Below, piece after piece: positions 1 to 8,532 of a stretch of 64,000 bases of DNA; the stretch's first letter is position 1, and each line of letters starts with the position of its first letter. This DNA is from Oryzihumus leptocrescens (lineage in GTDB: Bacteria; Actinomycetota; Actinomycetes; Actinomycetales; Dermatophilaceae). The stretch is from assembly GCF_006716205.1 (NCBI RefSeq), contig NZ_VFOQ01000002.1, positions 372,001-436,000 on the forward strand. Direction: 5' to 3'. The notes beneath the pieces are model-generated. The model saw nothing but the letters and a program-made list of their open reading frames with translations, did not search any database and had not been told where the DNA came from. The position numbers were made by a program, and so were the translations under genes.

Positions 1-218
1 GCTGGTTCGACGACCGCCCCCTGCTGGGCGCCGGCAGCGACGCCTGGGTCATCGGCCGGTTCACCGGTGTCGCACGACGTGAGGCGGACGGCCAGTGGCG
101 AATCGTGCAGTGGCACGCGTCCCTCGGCACCCCGGTCCAGGACATCGACATCGCGCTCCCGCTGCGCCACGCCGTTGCGCCGCTCGCCACGCGCATGGCG
201 GCGCCAGGCCCCCAGTAG
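1..218 (+). CDS. SnoaL-like (NTF2-fold) protein, C-terminal part
   Basis: The gene enters from the left edge; its reading frame begins at base 3 and ends with TAG at 216-218, leaving 71 residues. The motif GQWRIVQWHASLGTP resembles the last strands of SnoaL_3/DUF4440-type NTF2-fold domains, where such a strand closes the pocket. Small proteins of this fold bind or modify small molecules, but the substrate cannot be told from this tail. The N-terminal part lies outside the window. The family call is moderate because only one or two strands are visible. Confidence 0.55.
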   Translation, partial: WFDDRPLLGAGSDAWVIGRFTGVARREADGQWRIVQWHASLGTPVQDIDIALPLRHAVAPLATRMAAPGPQ

Positions 219-245
219 CACCGGGGACCTGGCGCGTGGGTCGGG

Positions 246-566
246 TCAGCGTCCCGGCGGCACGTACGTCACCGAGAGGTGCGATGCGTCGTCGACCTCC
301 TCGGGGGTGAGCAGGACGACGGTGCGCACCTTCGTGGTGCCCGCGCCGTTGATGGCCAGCGCGAGCGCCGCGGCCGTCTTGTGGTCCGGCAGCTCGGTGA
401 TCGCGTAGACGTCGTCCTCGCCGAAGGCGAAGTCGAAGGACACCAGGCGCCCGCCCACGTCGGCGCACGACTTCTCGATGGCCGTCCGCCTGGCCACGCC
501 GCCGGCAGACGCCACCCCCCTGGCACCCTCGGGCTGGTACTGGGCGATGTACATGTATCGCGGCAC
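246..566 (-). CDS. GYD-domain protein
   Basis: A 106-residue protein with the compact ferredoxin-like layout of GYD-domain proteins: an N-terminal MYIAQY strand, a helix, an FDFAFGEDDVYAITELPD hairpin and a final helix-strand pair. The start is taken as GTG at 564-566 because GAGGAGG lies five bases upstream; upstream in-frame codons have no ribosome site. It is convergent with the SnoaL-like gene. GYD proteins are small cytoplasmic proteins of unknown biochemical role, so no reaction is proposed. Confidence 0.75.
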   Translation of the reverse strand: MPRYMYIAQYQPEGARGVASAGGVARRTAIEKSCADVGGRLVSFDFAFGEDDVYAITELPDHKTAAALALAINGAGTTKVRTVVLLTPEEVDDASHLSVTYVPPGR

Positions 567-740
567 AAGAACCTCCTCTGGCCGTCCCCGGGTGGGGACC
601 GTCTCCGGTTGGGGACCCCAGCACCATCGCCATGGCGTCGCCGAAGCCGCACCCTCCCCGCGGGATGAACCTCGTCGGCGCGCCAGCCTGGGAGGCGAAG
701 CCGGCGACGGAGGGCGACCGGCGCGGCATACTTGCTGCTC

Positions 741-1184
741 ATGGTGGCTGTCCCGCCGGTCCGGCACCTGACCAAGGCCAAGGACCTCGCCGACGCGCGC
801 TACGTCGAGCCGATCACGGTCGACGACATGGCCCGCGCCGCCGGGCTGTCGCGGGCGCACTTCAGCCGCGAGTTCCGCCGCGCGTTCGGTGAGTCGCCGC
901 ACCAGTACCTCCTGACCCGCCGCCTCGAGCGCGCCGCCGCGATGCTGCGCAGCACCGACCGGTCGGTCGCCGACATCTGCATGCTGGTCGGGCTGGAGAG
1001 CGTGGGCTCGTTCACGTCGAGCTTCACCCGCACCTTCGGGGAGTCGCCGACCGCCTACCGCCGGCGCTACCCCGACCCGATGGTCTACGCACGGGTGCCG
1101 ACCTGCGTGCTGCGGGCCTACAGCCGTCCGCAACGCAGCACGTTTGGAGAAGACGCGGCACCGACCGCGGACCTAGCGTCGTGA
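741..1184 (+). CDS. AraC-family transcriptional regulator, HTH domain only
   Basis: A 147-residue protein consisting almost entirely of an AraC C-terminal DNA-binding domain. The first helix-turn-helix spans about residues 26-47 and the second about 75-97, each followed by the FGESPxxY/A signature typical of HTH_18. There is no N-terminal ligand domain, so the signal, if any, is not bound here. It lies 43 bases before the VOC gene on the same strand and probably controls it. An in-frame TTG at 732 is an alternative start; ATG at 741 is preferred. Confidence 0.85.
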   Translation: MVAVPPVRHLTKAKDLADARYVEPITVDDMARAAGLSRAHFSREFRRAFGESPHQYLLTRRLERAAAMLRSTDRSVADICMLVGLESVGSFTSSFTRTFGESPTAYRRRYPDPMVYARVPTCVLRAYSRPQRSTFGEDAAPTADLAS

Positions 1185-1227
1185 GCATCCAGTCAGGACA
1201 ACGACATCCACCACCCGGGGAGACATC

Positions 1228-1656
1228 ATGATCAAGCTCAGCACCGCCCAGCTGTGGGTCCACGACCAGGACGCGGCGCTCGACTTCTGGACCCGCAAGA
1301 TCGGCTTCGAGGTCCGTGAGGACGTCACCGTGCCGGAGATGGGCAACTTCCGCTGGCTCACCGTGGGTCCCGTCGGCCAGCCGGACATCGCCGTCGTGCT
1401 CATGGCGATCCCGGGGCCGCCGATGATCGACGCCGGCACCCAGGGCGAGATCGCCAACCTCATGGGCAAGGGCTTCGCCGGCACGCTGTTCCTCACCACC
1501 GAGGACTGCCAGGCCTCCTACGAGGAGCTCAGCAGCCGCGGCGTGGAGTTCACCGAGAAGCCCGAGGAGCGGCCCTACGGCATCGACTGCGGCTTCCGCG
1601 ACCCGTCCGGCAACTCGGTCCGGCTCACCCAGGTCCGGCAGATGGCCACGGTCTGA
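1228..1656 (+). CDS. VOC (glyoxalase/bleomycin-resistance fold) protein
   Basis: A 142-residue single-module VOC protein with the paired beta-alpha-beta-beta-beta layout: N-terminal VHDQDAALDFWTRKIGFEV and C-terminal DPSGNSVRLTQ, both hallmark elements. Metal-dependent family members are glyoxalases, dioxygenases or antibiotic-binding proteins; the substrate here is unknown. GGGGAGA lies just ahead of the ATG. It follows the short AraC gene, suggesting a regulator-target pair, and is closed by a strong hairpin at 1672-1706. Confidence 0.85.
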   Translation: MIKLSTAQLWVHDQDAALDFWTRKIGFEVREDVTVPEMGNFRWLTVGPVGQPDIAVVLMAIPGPPMIDAGTQGEIANLMGKGFAGTLFLTTEDCQASYEELSSRGVEFTEKPEERPYGIDCGFRDPSGNSVRLTQVRQMATV

Positions 1657-1671
1657 GCCACCCGGCATACA

Positions 1672-1706
1672 GCGAAGGAGGCCGTCCCGGGGACGGCCTC
1701 CTTCGC
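1672..1706. terminator. Bidirectional intrinsic terminator
   Basis: Perfect 16-base arms (1672-1687 and 1691-1706) around a three-base loop form a very stable stem. It lies 15 bases past the VOC stop and 17 bases past the end of glpK on the other strand. There is no clear T-run, as is common in actinobacteria. Confidence 0.85.
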
Positions 1707-1723
1707 ATGTATCCGCGGCCTGT

Positions 1724-3241
1724 TCAGTCCACGTCCACCCAGTCCAGGGTGCGGCCGATGGCCTTGGTCCAGCCGGCGTAGCCCTCGGCGCGCTGGTCGT
1801 CGGACCACTGCGGCTCCCAGCTGCGGTCCTCCTGCCAGTTCTCGCGCAGCTCGTCGGTGGTGGACCAGAAGCCGGTGGCCAGCCCGGCGGCGTAGGCAGC
1901 GCCGAGCGCGGTGGTCTCGGCGACGACGGGCTTGGAGACCGGCACGCCGAGGATGTCGGCCTGCATCTGCATGCAGAGCTTGTTGGCCGTGACGCCGCCG
2001 TCGACCTTGAGCACGTCCAGGCGGACCCCGGAGTCCTTCTCCATCGCCTTGACCACGTCGAGGGACTGGTAGCAGATCGACTCCAGGGTGGCCCGGGCCA
2101 GGTGGGCGTTGGTGTTGTAGCGGGACAGCCCGACGATCGCGCCGCGGGCGTCCGAGCGCCAGTGCGGGGCGAACAGGCCGGAGAAGGCGGGCACGAAGTA
2201 CATCCCGCCGCTGTCCTGCACCTGCGCGGCGAGCTGCTCGACCTCGGCGGCGCCGCTGATGATGCCGAGCTGGTCGCGCAGCCACTGCACCGCCGACCCG
2301 GTCACCGCGATGCTGCCCTCGAGGGCGTAGACCGGGCGGTCCTTGCCGAGCTGGTAGGCCACCGTGGTCAGCAGCCCGGACTTCGACCGCACGATCTCGG
2401 TGCCGGTGTTGAGCAGCAGGAAGTTGCCGGTGCCGTAGGTGTTCTTGGCCTCGCCGGGGGCGAAGCAGACCTGGCCGACGGTGGCGGCCTGCTGGTCGCC
2501 GAGGTCGCCGGCGAGGGCGATGCCCTCCGGGATCGCGCTGCGCCCGGAGGTGCGGCCGTAGAGGTCGGGGTCGGAGGAGGGGCGGATCTGCGGCAGCATC
2601 GAGCGGGGGATGTCGAAGAAGGACAGCAGCTCCTCGTCCCAGTCCAGGGTCTCGAGGTTCATCAGCATGGTGCGGCTGGCGTTGGTGACGTCGGTGACGT
2701 GGACCCCGCCGTGGGTGCCGCCGGTGAGGTTCCACAGCAGCCAGGTGTCGGTGTTGCCGAAGATCGCGTCACCGCGGTCGGCGGCCGCGCGGACGCCCTC
2801 GACGTTCTCCAGGACCCACTGGACCTTGCCGGCGGAGAAGTAGGTCGCCGGCGGCAGGCCGGCCTTGCGCCGGATGACGTCGCCGCGGCCGTCCCGGTCC
2901 AGCGCCGAGGCGATCCGGTCGGTGCGGGTGTCCTGCCAGACGATCGCGTTGTAGTACGGCCGGCCGGTCCGCCGGTCCCACACCACCGTGGTCTCGCGCT
3001 GGTTGGTGATTCCGAGTGCGGCGAGGTCCGTGGCCGAGAGGTTGTGCCGGGACATCGCGGTGCCGATGACGGTCTGCGTGCGCTCCCAGATCTCCAGCGG
3101 GTTGTGCTCCACCCAGCCGGCCCGCGGCAGGACCTGCTCGTGCTCGAGCTGGTGCTTGCCCACCTCGCGCCCGGCGTGGTCGAAGATCATGAACCGCGTG
3201 CTGGTCGTGCCCTGGTCGACGGCGCCGACGAACTCCGGCAT
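1724..3241 (-). CDS. glpK: Glycerol kinase
   Basis: A 505-residue FGGY-family kinase that phosphorylates glycerol with ATP to glycerol 3-phosphate in the cytoplasm. The N-terminal phosphate loop DQGTTSTR is at residues 9-16; [12 protein letters not shown] and the VDGGVTANK segment near the C-terminus are characteristic of GlpK. Length matches the family. The start is the ATG at 3239-3241, preceded by AAGGAG; an in-frame upstream ATG lacks a ribosome site. No glpF or glpD is adjacent, so it is probably transcribed alone and ends at the shared terminator 1672-1706. Confidence 0.97.
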   Translation of the reverse strand: MPEFVGAVDQGTTSTRFMIFDHAGREVGKHQLEHEQVLPRAGWVEHNPLEIWERTQTVIGTAMSRHNLSATDLAALGITNQRETTVVWDRRTGRPYYNAIVWQDTRTDRIASALDRDGRGDVIRRKAGLPPATYFSAGKVQWVLENVEGVRAAADRGDAIFGNTDTWLLWNLTGGTHGGVHVTDVTNASRTMLMNLETLDWDEELLSFFDIPRSMLPQIRPSSDPDLYGRTSGRSAIPEGIALAGDLGDQQAATVGQVCFAPGEAKNTYGTGNFLLLNTGTEIVRSKSGLLTTVAYQLGKDRPVYALEGSIAVTGSAVQWLRDQLGIISGAAEVEQLAAQVQDSGGMYFVPAFSGLFAPHWRSDARGAIVGLSRYNTNAHLARATLESICYQSLDVVKAMEKDSGVRLDVLKVDGGVTANKLCMQMQADILGVPVSKPVVAETTALGAAYAAGLATGFWSTTDELRENWQEDRSWEPQWSDDQRAEGYAGWTKAIGRTLDWVDVD

Positions 3242-3320
3242 GGGTGCTCCTTCCCGAGGGGTGCACCCCATCCTTGCGCGATCCCGCCGCCGACGGCGAG
3301 GGCAGCTGCGGGTCAGTCGG

Positions 3321-3554
3321 TCAGTCGCGGCTGCGGCGCTGGTGGCGCAGGTGGCCGATGAGGATCATCAGCCCGAGCGCGGTCGCGAAGAGGACCACAA
3401 GGACGCCGAAGCCCTCGGCGACGCCGAACGCGTGCTGCGGGCCGGGGGTGACGTACCCGGGCAGGGCGTGGTGGGTCAGGACGTGCTGGGTCAGGCCGTG
3501 CTGGTCAAGGCTGTGCCGGGGCAGAGCCGTCAGGGTGCGGGGCATGCGGGGCAT
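3321..3554 (-). CDS. Small single-pass membrane protein
   Basis: A 77-residue ORF with one hydrophobic helix at about residues 47-66 followed by a basic tail ([10 protein letters not shown]), which would place the C-terminus inside the cell. The N-terminal third is histidine- and threonine-rich. I do not recognise a family. It follows glpK's start region on the same strand, with about 80 bases between. The predicted membrane segment supports a real gene, but the start is uncertain. Confidence 0.5.
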   Translation of the reverse strand: MPRMPRTLTALPRHSLDQHGLTQHVLTHHALPGYVTPGPQHAFGVAEGFGVLVVLFATALGLMILIGHLRHQRRSRD

Positions 3555-3624
3555 CGGCCCATGATGGGCGCCGCACCTGTGAGCGCCGGTGCCGGGCCCC
3601 GCGGAGGCGAGGCACCGGCATACC

Positions 3625-3700
3625 GGCCCACGCGACGATCATCGCGACGGTTTCGACGCGAAACGCGGCCGGAACGGCCGCGACGATCGTCGCGTGGGCC
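3625..3700. repeat. Imperfect 22-bp inverted repeat enclosing two small hairpins
   Basis: Bases 3625-3646 and 3679-3700 are inverted repeats with a single mismatch at 3641. The 32-base interior holds a 6-bp hairpin at 3650-3664 (GTTTCG/CGAAAC) and a second palindromic hairpin at 3666-3680, which shares its last two bases with the outer arm. The whole can fold as a three-way junction. The mismatch would become a tolerated G-U pair in a minus-strand RNA. It lies in the gap before the DUF1801 gene. Confidence 0.7.
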
Positions 3701-3774
3701 TGCACCGTCGCGCGAGACAAGGGGGCCTCGAGAGGGGGTGGCGCACGCCGTCCGAGCGCGTCACCGTGGTGGGC

Positions 3775-4194
3775 ATGGTGGCCGGGGAGTACGTGCGGGA
3801 CGACCGCGTCGACGCCTACATCGCGGGCCTCCCGCCGTGGCAGCAGGAGGTGTGCGCGGAGCTGCGCGACATCGTCCACGCCGCCGACCCGGAGGTCGAG
3901 GAGACGATCAAGCGCACCGTGCAGCCGTACTTCGTGCTGGAGGGCAACGTGTGTGCGCTGCTCGCCGCCAGGGACCACGTCAACCTGTTCCTCTACGACG
4001 GCGCGATCGTGCCTGACCCGGACGGCATCATCACCAGCGGGCACGGCAACGCCACCGCGCGGTGCATCGCGTTCCGGGAGGGCGAGCAGGTCCGGCGCGG
4101 GCCGTTGACCACGATGCTGCGGCAGATCATCGCCAACAACCGCGCCGGCGGGTGGCGGGCCGTCAAGAAGCGGGCCGAGGCGGGCGGGGCCTGA
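3775..4194 (+). CDS. DUF1801 domain protein
   Basis: A 139-residue protein of the DUF1801/YdhG-like family, with the pattern RVDAYIAGLPPWQQEVCAEL at the start, EETIKRTVQPYFVLEG in the middle and a C-terminal LRQIIANNRAGGW segment. Members are small cytoplasmic proteins of unknown activity. ATG at 3775 is chosen because the homologous region begins there; the ORF is open upstream but runs into the inverted repeat. It converges on the GNAT gene, 20 bases away. Confidence 0.75.
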   Translation: MVAGEYVRDDRVDAYIAGLPPWQQEVCAELRDIVHAADPEVEETIKRTVQPYFVLEGNVCALLAARDHVNLFLYDGAIVPDPDGIITSGHGNATARCIAFREGEQVRRGPLTTMLRQIIANNRAGGWRAVKKRAEAGGA

Positions 4195-4214
4195 CCGCTC
4201 CGACACCGTCCCAC

Positions 4215-4745
4215 TCAGGTGGTGAACGTGATCCAGCTGTCCGGTGGGCGTCCCTCGACCGGCGGGTCGTCGTGGGTGGACCACGTCGTGCCGACCGCAT
4301 CGGTGGCCACCAGGGACCAGAACCGCTGGGCGCCGGGGTTGTAGGCCTGGAAGCCGATGGCCCAGCGGCCGGGGAACATCGCGACCACCTGCCGCGCGGC
4401 CTCCCGGCCCACGCCGGTCCGGCGCAGGGCGCGCACCACGAAGAAGCCGTCGATCATCATGACGCCGGGCTCGAGGGGCCGGGTCATCACGTAGCCGCCG
4501 AGCCGCCCGGCCGCGGTGATCAGCCAGGCGCGGTGCTCCGGGTCGGCGCCCGTGCGGAACTGGTCGAGCGGCCGGTTGTTGAACGTGCCGTCGGCGTTCG
4601 GCAGCAGGCCGTAGGACTCCGACAGGTCGTGGCGGAACAGCTGGCCGAGGTTCTCCAGCACCGCCCGGTCGGAGCGGGTGGCCGGCACGAGCTCGACCGG
4701 GCTCGACGCTGGGCGCGGAGGCATCGAGGGCATGTCGGTCGTCAT
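4215..4745 (-). CDS. GNAT-family N-acetyltransferase
   Basis: A 176-residue protein with a GNAT core. The segment IDGFFVVRALRRTGVGREAA contains the strand and pyrophosphate loop (RxxGxG-type, here RTGVG) that bind acetyl-CoA, and GFQAYNPGAQRFW is the C-terminal helix-strand with the conserved asparagine. The substrate is unknown. AAAGG precedes the ATG. The gene is divergent from the amidohydrolase, and the 76-base gap between them holds a perfect hairpin. Confidence 0.85.
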   Translation of the reverse strand: MTTDMPSMPPRPASSPVELVPATRSDRAVLENLGQLFRHDLSESYGLLPNADGTFNNRPLDQFRTGADPEHRAWLITAAGRLGGYVMTRPLEPGVMMIDGFFVVRALRRTGVGREAARQVVAMFPGRWAIGFQAYNPGAQRFWSLVATDAVGTTWSTHDDPPVEGRPPDSWITFTT

Positions 4746-4782
4746 GGGCGAAGCCTTTCACTGCAACGCCCGCCGGGGTCGA

Positions 4783-4806
4783 GATCCCGCGGCGAGCCGC
4801 GGGATC
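4783..4806. promoter_or_regulatory. Perfect 10-bp inverted repeat between divergent genes
   Basis: GATCCCGCGG at 4783-4792 and its exact complement at 4797-4806 are separated by CGAG. It lies between the divergent GNAT and amidohydrolase genes, 16 bases before the latter's ATG. It could be an operator or an attenuating hairpin; the sequence alone does not decide. Confidence 0.55.
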
Positions 4807-4821
4807 GGCTTGACTGTCCGG

Positions 4822-5523
4822 ATGCGGGTGGCGTGCTTCCAGAGCGGGGTCCGGGGGATCGACCCCGGCGAGGCCTGGCGGCGCGTGCTGCAGTGGTGTG
4901 GGGACAGGGGCGTCGACCTGCTGGTGACACCGGAGTTCGGGGTCGGCGGGCTGCCGCACACGCAGGCCGCAGCCGAGCAGCAGGCCGTGGACGACCCGGA
5001 CTCGCTGCTGCCGTGGGCGGACGATGCCGTGCCCGGGATGACGGTGCTGCTCGGGTTCACCGAACGGACCGCTGTGGGGCTGCACAGCTCTGCCGCGGTG
5101 GTCCGCGACGGCAGGGTGCTGAGCGTCGTCCGCAAGCAGCATCCCCGGGAGCCCGGGCTGGTGCCCGGCGGGGACTCGTCGGTCGTCGACGTGGCCGGCA
5201 CGGGCGTGGGGGTGCTGGTCTGTGCCGACGCCACCCATCAGGGGCCGGCCAGGCGCCTTGCCGCCGACGGTGCCGGGCTGCTGGCGTGCCTGCTCAACAA
5301 CGACATGAGCGAGGCGAACGCGGCCCGGTGGCAGCGCCCCACCCATGAGGCGCTGGCCGGCCGGGCCCGGGAGAACCGCTGCTGGGTGGTGTCCGCCGAC
5401 GTGGCCGGGACCTCCGCGGGGCGGCGTGCCTTGGCGGCCACCCGCATCGTCCGGCCCGACGGCGTGCTGCTCGCCACCGTCCCACCGCAGCCCGGCCGGC
5501 TCCTGGTCCGCGACCTGGTGTGA
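4822..5523 (+). CDS. Carbon-nitrogen hydrolase (nitrilase superfamily)
   Basis: A 233-residue nitrilase-superfamily amidohydrolase, slightly shorter than usual. The catalytic triad is visible: Glu38 in TPEFG, Lys105 in VVRKQHP and Cys134 in VLVCADATHQG. The C-terminal RARENRCWVVSADVAG segment is the conserved strand-helix of the fold. Such enzymes hydrolyse small amides or nitriles in the cytoplasm; the substrate here is not evident. The start is the ATG at 4822, where homology begins; the frame is open for about 140 bases upstream, across the inverted repeat. Confidence 0.85.
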   Translation: MRVACFQSGVRGIDPGEAWRRVLQWCGDRGVDLLVTPEFGVGGLPHTQAAAEQQAVDDPDSLLPWADDAVPGMTVLLGFTERTAVGLHSSAAVVRDGRVLSVVRKQHPREPGLVPGGDSSVVDVAGTGVGVLVCADATHQGPARRLAADGAGLLACLLNNDMSEANAARWQRPTHEALAGRARENRCWVVSADVAGTSAGRRALAATRIVRPDGVLLATVPPQPGRLLVRDLV

Positions 5524-5548
5524 CAGCCCTGCCGGCAGGCGTGCGCGC

Positions 5549-6325
5549 TCAGTCGAGGAACGCCGCCAGCATCGGCAGCAGCAGGTCGGCCCGGCGCGTC
5601 ACCGTCATGTGGGTGGTGGCGGGCAGGACTGCCAGGTGCGCGCCCGGGATGAGGTGCTGCATCAGCGCGGCGTGCTCGATGGTGACGAAGTCGTGGTCGC
5701 CCTGCACGATCAGCGTCGGCGCGGTGATGCCGGCGAGCTGCTCGTCCGACCAGCCCCGCAGGTCCGCCGCCGACCGGGACAGCAACGCGAGGAAGTCGTC
5801 GAAGTGCTCCGGGTGCGGGGACAGCCGCAGGTAGGCGTCGCGGAACTCGATGAAGTCCTGCTGGGTCGGCATCCGGGTCGACGTGGCCTGCTTCGCCGGG
5901 TCGCTGAGGTCCTCGTGCATGCCGTCGGGTCGCACGCTCGCCGAGACCGGCACGACCGAACGCACCCGGTCGGGGTGGCTGACCGCGAGCTCCAGCGTGA
6001 CCGCGCCGCCCAGGCTGTGCCCGAGGACGTGGGCGCGGTCGATGCCGAGGTGGTCCAGCAGGGCGACGACGTCCTCGGCCAGGGCGGCCGGGGTGATCTC
6101 GCGGTCGATGTCGGCGGTGCGGCCGTGGCCCTGCAGCTCCACCCCGATGACCCGGTGCCGCTGCGCCAGCGTGGGGATGAGCCCGGCGAAGTTGAGGTCG
6201 ATCGTCAGCATCCCGCCGTGCAGCAGGACCAGCGGGCTGCCCTCGCCGTGCAGCTCGTAGTACAGGTGCAGGCCGTTGACGTCGGCGTAGCCGGCGCGAG
6301 GCTCCGCGGTCTCGTGTGTGGTCAT
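5549..6325 (-). CDS. Alpha/beta hydrolase
   Basis: A 258-residue alpha/beta hydrolase. The oxyanion motif LLHGG is near residue 36, the nucleophile elbow GHSLGG places Ser104, and an acidic residue in QGDHDFV and a histidine in ATTHMTV complete a probable triad. Length and motif spacing resemble haloperoxidase- or esterase-type enzymes, but the substrate is unknown. The chosen ATG has GGGGAGG upstream. It is convergent with the amidohydrolase gene, with 25 bases between the stops. Confidence 0.9.
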   Translation of the reverse strand: MTTHETAEPRAGYADVNGLHLYYELHGEGSPLVLLHGGMLTIDLNFAGLIPTLAQRHRVIGVELQGHGRTADIDREITPAALAEDVVALLDHLGIDRAHVLGHSLGGAVTLELAVSHPDRVRSVVPVSASVRPDGMHEDLSDPAKQATSTRMPTQQDFIEFRDAYLRLSPHPEHFDDFLALLSRSAADLRGWSDEQLAGITAPTLIVQGDHDFVTIEHAALMQHLIPGAHLAVLPATTHMTVTRRADLLLPMLAAFLD

Positions 6326-6483
6326 GTCCTGATCCTCCCCGGTATCGCGTGGCGCCGCCGGTCGTGCGCGCGCCTCACCAGTACGTCGCGCGAGTGGGCG
6401 CCGGATCGACACCGGCGCCGATGGATTCCGGGCGTACCGTCGAGGTGTCGGGGTGGACACGAGAAGCGAGGGAAGTGGGCACC

Positions 6484-6669
6484 GTGAACGCGAGTGCCGA
6501 CCACGAGGGGCTGTCCTGGGGCTACCGGCTGCTCTACCGCATCAAGGTCATCGGGCTGTCGGTGTTTGGGCCGGCGCAGCTGGACGACCGGGACGACCCC
6601 CGCTCGCGGCTGCGGCGTGAGCGGGCGGCCAAGGTGGAGGCGGCCCGGCGCAAGCGCCTCCAGCCCTAG
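6484..6669 (+). CDS. Small conserved basic protein
   Basis: A 61-residue protein beginning at a GTG. The N-terminal part (LSWGYRLLYRIKVIGLSVFG) is amphipathic and the C-terminus is a charged helix rich in Arg, Lys and Ala. I recognise no named domain. Its stop codon overlaps the end of the convergent AraC-type gene. An upstream in-frame ATG would add about 20 residues. Even spacing and codon use favour a real gene. Confidence 0.55.
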   Translation: MNASADHEGLSWGYRLLYRIKVIGLSVFGPAQLDDRDDPRSRLRRERAAKVEAARRKRLQP

Positions 6670-7517
6670 ACCCGCCGGCTGCGGTACTGGCTGGGCGGGA
6701 CCCCCACCAGCGCGGTGAAGTCACGGATGAAGTGGGCCTGGTCGTACCACCCGTGGGCGTGGGCCAGGTCCGTGAGCGAACCGGTCCAGCCGCCGTCGAG
6801 GGCGCTGACCGCGTCGTGCATGCGGTAGCGGGCCAGCACCCACTTCGGCCCGACCCCGACGTAGTGGTGGAAGAGCCGCTGGAGCCCGCGCGAGGAGAGG
6901 GCGTGCCGGTCCTCGAGCTGGGTCACCTGCACGATGCTGCGGTCGGTGAGCATGTCGTCGAGCACGGTCAGCAGCCGGTCGTAGCGGTCATCGTTCGGGT
7001 GGTCCGGCGCGACCAGGGAGGCCAGCGCGTCCTCGGCCAGGGCGACGCACTCCTTCCCGGCCAGGTCCGGGCCGACCTGCTCCAGCCGGTCAATGACGCG
7101 GTCGGGCACGGCCGCGCGGGCCGGGAGAACCGCGTCGCGCCAGGGGCGCGCGGACTGGCCGGTGAGCGAGGCCAGGCCGCCGGGCCGGAACTTCACGCCG
7201 AGGACCCACGCCTGCCCGGTGAGGGCGACGTCGAAGCGGCGGGTCACCACACCGGTGAGCACGACCGGCTGCCCCTGCGTCTCGGGCCGGGGGTTGCCCC
7301 GCTCCACGCTGAGCGTGCACGCCGGGTGCGGCAGCACCTGGCTCGCATGGGCCGTCCCCGGTGGCAGGTCCCACCCCAGCACCCAGTAGTTCTCGACCCA
7401 GCGCTGCAGACCCGGCCCCGCGGCATACCGCTCCAGGGTCGTGCGCTGCGCGAGCTCTTCCGGGCGCAGGATCCCCGCCGTCGTCGACGTCGGTGTCGCG
7501 TTTGTCCAATCGCCCAT
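6666..7517 (-). CDS. AraC-family regulator with N-terminal sensor domain
   Basis: A 283-residue regulator. The N-terminal ~150 residues (YAAGPGLQRWVENYWVLGW onward) match the DUF6597-type barrel often found ahead of AraC domains, and FRPGGLASLTG is its typical loop. The C-terminus carries two helix-turn-helices with LSSRGLQRLFHHYVGVGPKW and YDQAHFIRDFTALVGVPPSQY. It is divergent from the adjacent VOC gene, whose ATG lies 59 bases away, so it may regulate that gene and itself. Confidence 0.9.
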   Translation of the reverse strand: MGDWTNATPTSTTAGILRPEELAQRTTLERYAAGPGLQRWVENYWVLGWDLPPGTAHASQVLPHPACTLSVERGNPRPETQGQPVVLTGVVTRRFDVALTGQAWVLGVKFRPGGLASLTGQSARPWRDAVLPARAAVPDRVIDRLEQVGPDLAGKECVALAEDALASLVAPDHPNDDRYDRLLTVLDDMLTDRSIVQVTQLEDRHALSSRGLQRLFHHYVGVGPKWVLARYRMHDAVSALDGGWTGSLTDLAHAHGWYDQAHFIRDFTALVGVPPSQYRSRRV

Positions 7518-7576
7518 GCGGCGATCGTAGGAGCGTGGGCGGACACCTGGTCCCTACCGCGAGGAGAAGTCCCACC

Positions 7577-7963
7577 ATGGCCACGCCACAGCCCGTCGCC
7601 ACCCTGAAGATGGTCACCCTCGACTGCGGTGACCCCGGCCCGAGCGCCGCGTTCTGGAGCGCGCTGCTCGGCTGGCAGCAGGCCTACGGCGACGACAACT
7701 ACGCGATGCTCACCGGGCCGGAGCACGCGCTCGGGTTCGGACGGGTGGAGGACTACGAGGCGCCGGCGTGGCCGAACCCCAACGGCACCAAGCAGTTCCA
7801 CCTCGACCTGGCCGTGGACGACCTCGACGCCGCCGAGCAGGCGTGCCTCGACCTCGGCGCGACGCGGCCGGAGGAGCAGCCGGGGGAGGGCCGGTGGCGG
7901 GTGCTGCTGGACCCGGCCGGCCACCCGTTCTGCCTCACCCGGGCCGACGCCTGGGGGAGCTGA
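7577..7963 (+). CDS. VOC-family protein
   Basis: A 128-residue VOC protein of the glyoxalase-like subfamily with TLDCGDPGPSAAFWSALLGW at the N-terminus and GRWRVLLDPAGHPFCL near the end. Members often bind small hydrophobic compounds; no substrate can be assigned. GAGGAG lies upstream of the ATG. It is transcribed away from the AraC regulator, which is a likely controller. Confidence 0.85.
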   Translation: MATPQPVATLKMVTLDCGDPGPSAAFWSALLGWQQAYGDDNYAMLTGPEHALGFGRVEDYEAPAWPNPNGTKQFHLDLAVDDLDAAEQACLDLGATRPEEQPGEGRWRVLLDPAGHPFCLTRADAWGS

Positions 7964-7996
7964 CCAGCGGCGCCGGGGCACCGTCGGCGGCGTCGT

Positions 7997-8467
7997 TCAG
8001 CCGTGGGTGTCCCGGCGGGTGTCGGGGACGAGCAGGTCCGGGCTGACGCCCTGGGCGGTCATGTAGTCCTGGACCGCCTGCAGCTCGGTCGCGGTCAGCT
8101 CGAAGCGCGGGGCCGTGCCCTGGTCGACGGTGTCGTAGGCGACCGTCCCGTCGTGGGTGATGCCGACGACGTAGTCGGCGTAGGGGACCACGGCCACGGC
8201 CAGGGCGAGCTCGCGGCTGTCCGCAGGGACGAGGTCGGTGCAGACGGACGCCCGACGCCGTGGCGAGAGGCGTCGCCGCCGGGGAAGCATGGCCGTGACG
8301 GCCTTGGCGACCTCGGGTGGCCACGGGCCGCGACGGGGGATCTCCAGGCTGACCATCTCCAGGCGCTCGACCAGGGCCAGCAGCGCACCGCGGTGTGCCG
8401 TGTCGACGGCGGGGCGGGGGGCTCCGGGCGCAACCGTGTATGCCGCGGTGTCCCCCCAGAGCGTCAC
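7997..8467 (-). CDS. Hypothetical protein
   Basis: A 156-residue soluble protein with no family that I recognise. It has an N-terminal helical part containing a basic stretch (PRRRRLSPRRRAS, about residues 66-78) and a C-terminal half with VGITHDGTVAYDTVDQG and a helix that ends VQDYMTAQG. It is convergent with the preceding VOC gene. Good coding character on this strand supports a gene; function is unknown. Confidence 0.6.
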   Translation of the reverse strand: MTLWGDTAAYTVAPGAPRPAVDTAHRGALLALVERLEMVSLEIPRRGPWPPEVAKAVTAMLPRRRRLSPRRRASVCTDLVPADSRELALAVAVVPYADYVVGITHDGTVAYDTVDQGTAPRFELTATELQAVQDYMTAQGVSPDLLVPDTRRDTHG

Positions 8468-8532
8468 CCGGCGATGATGACGCAGCAGGTCAGGCGTTTG
8501 CGGGGTTTTGCCGAAGTCGGTTCACCAGGGCG

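Noticed and set aside
2102-3361. 419-codon ORF on the strand opposite glpK
   Set aside because: It is the antisense shadow of a well-supported gene in GC-rich DNA; the translation is Gly/Ala/Val-rich with no domain.
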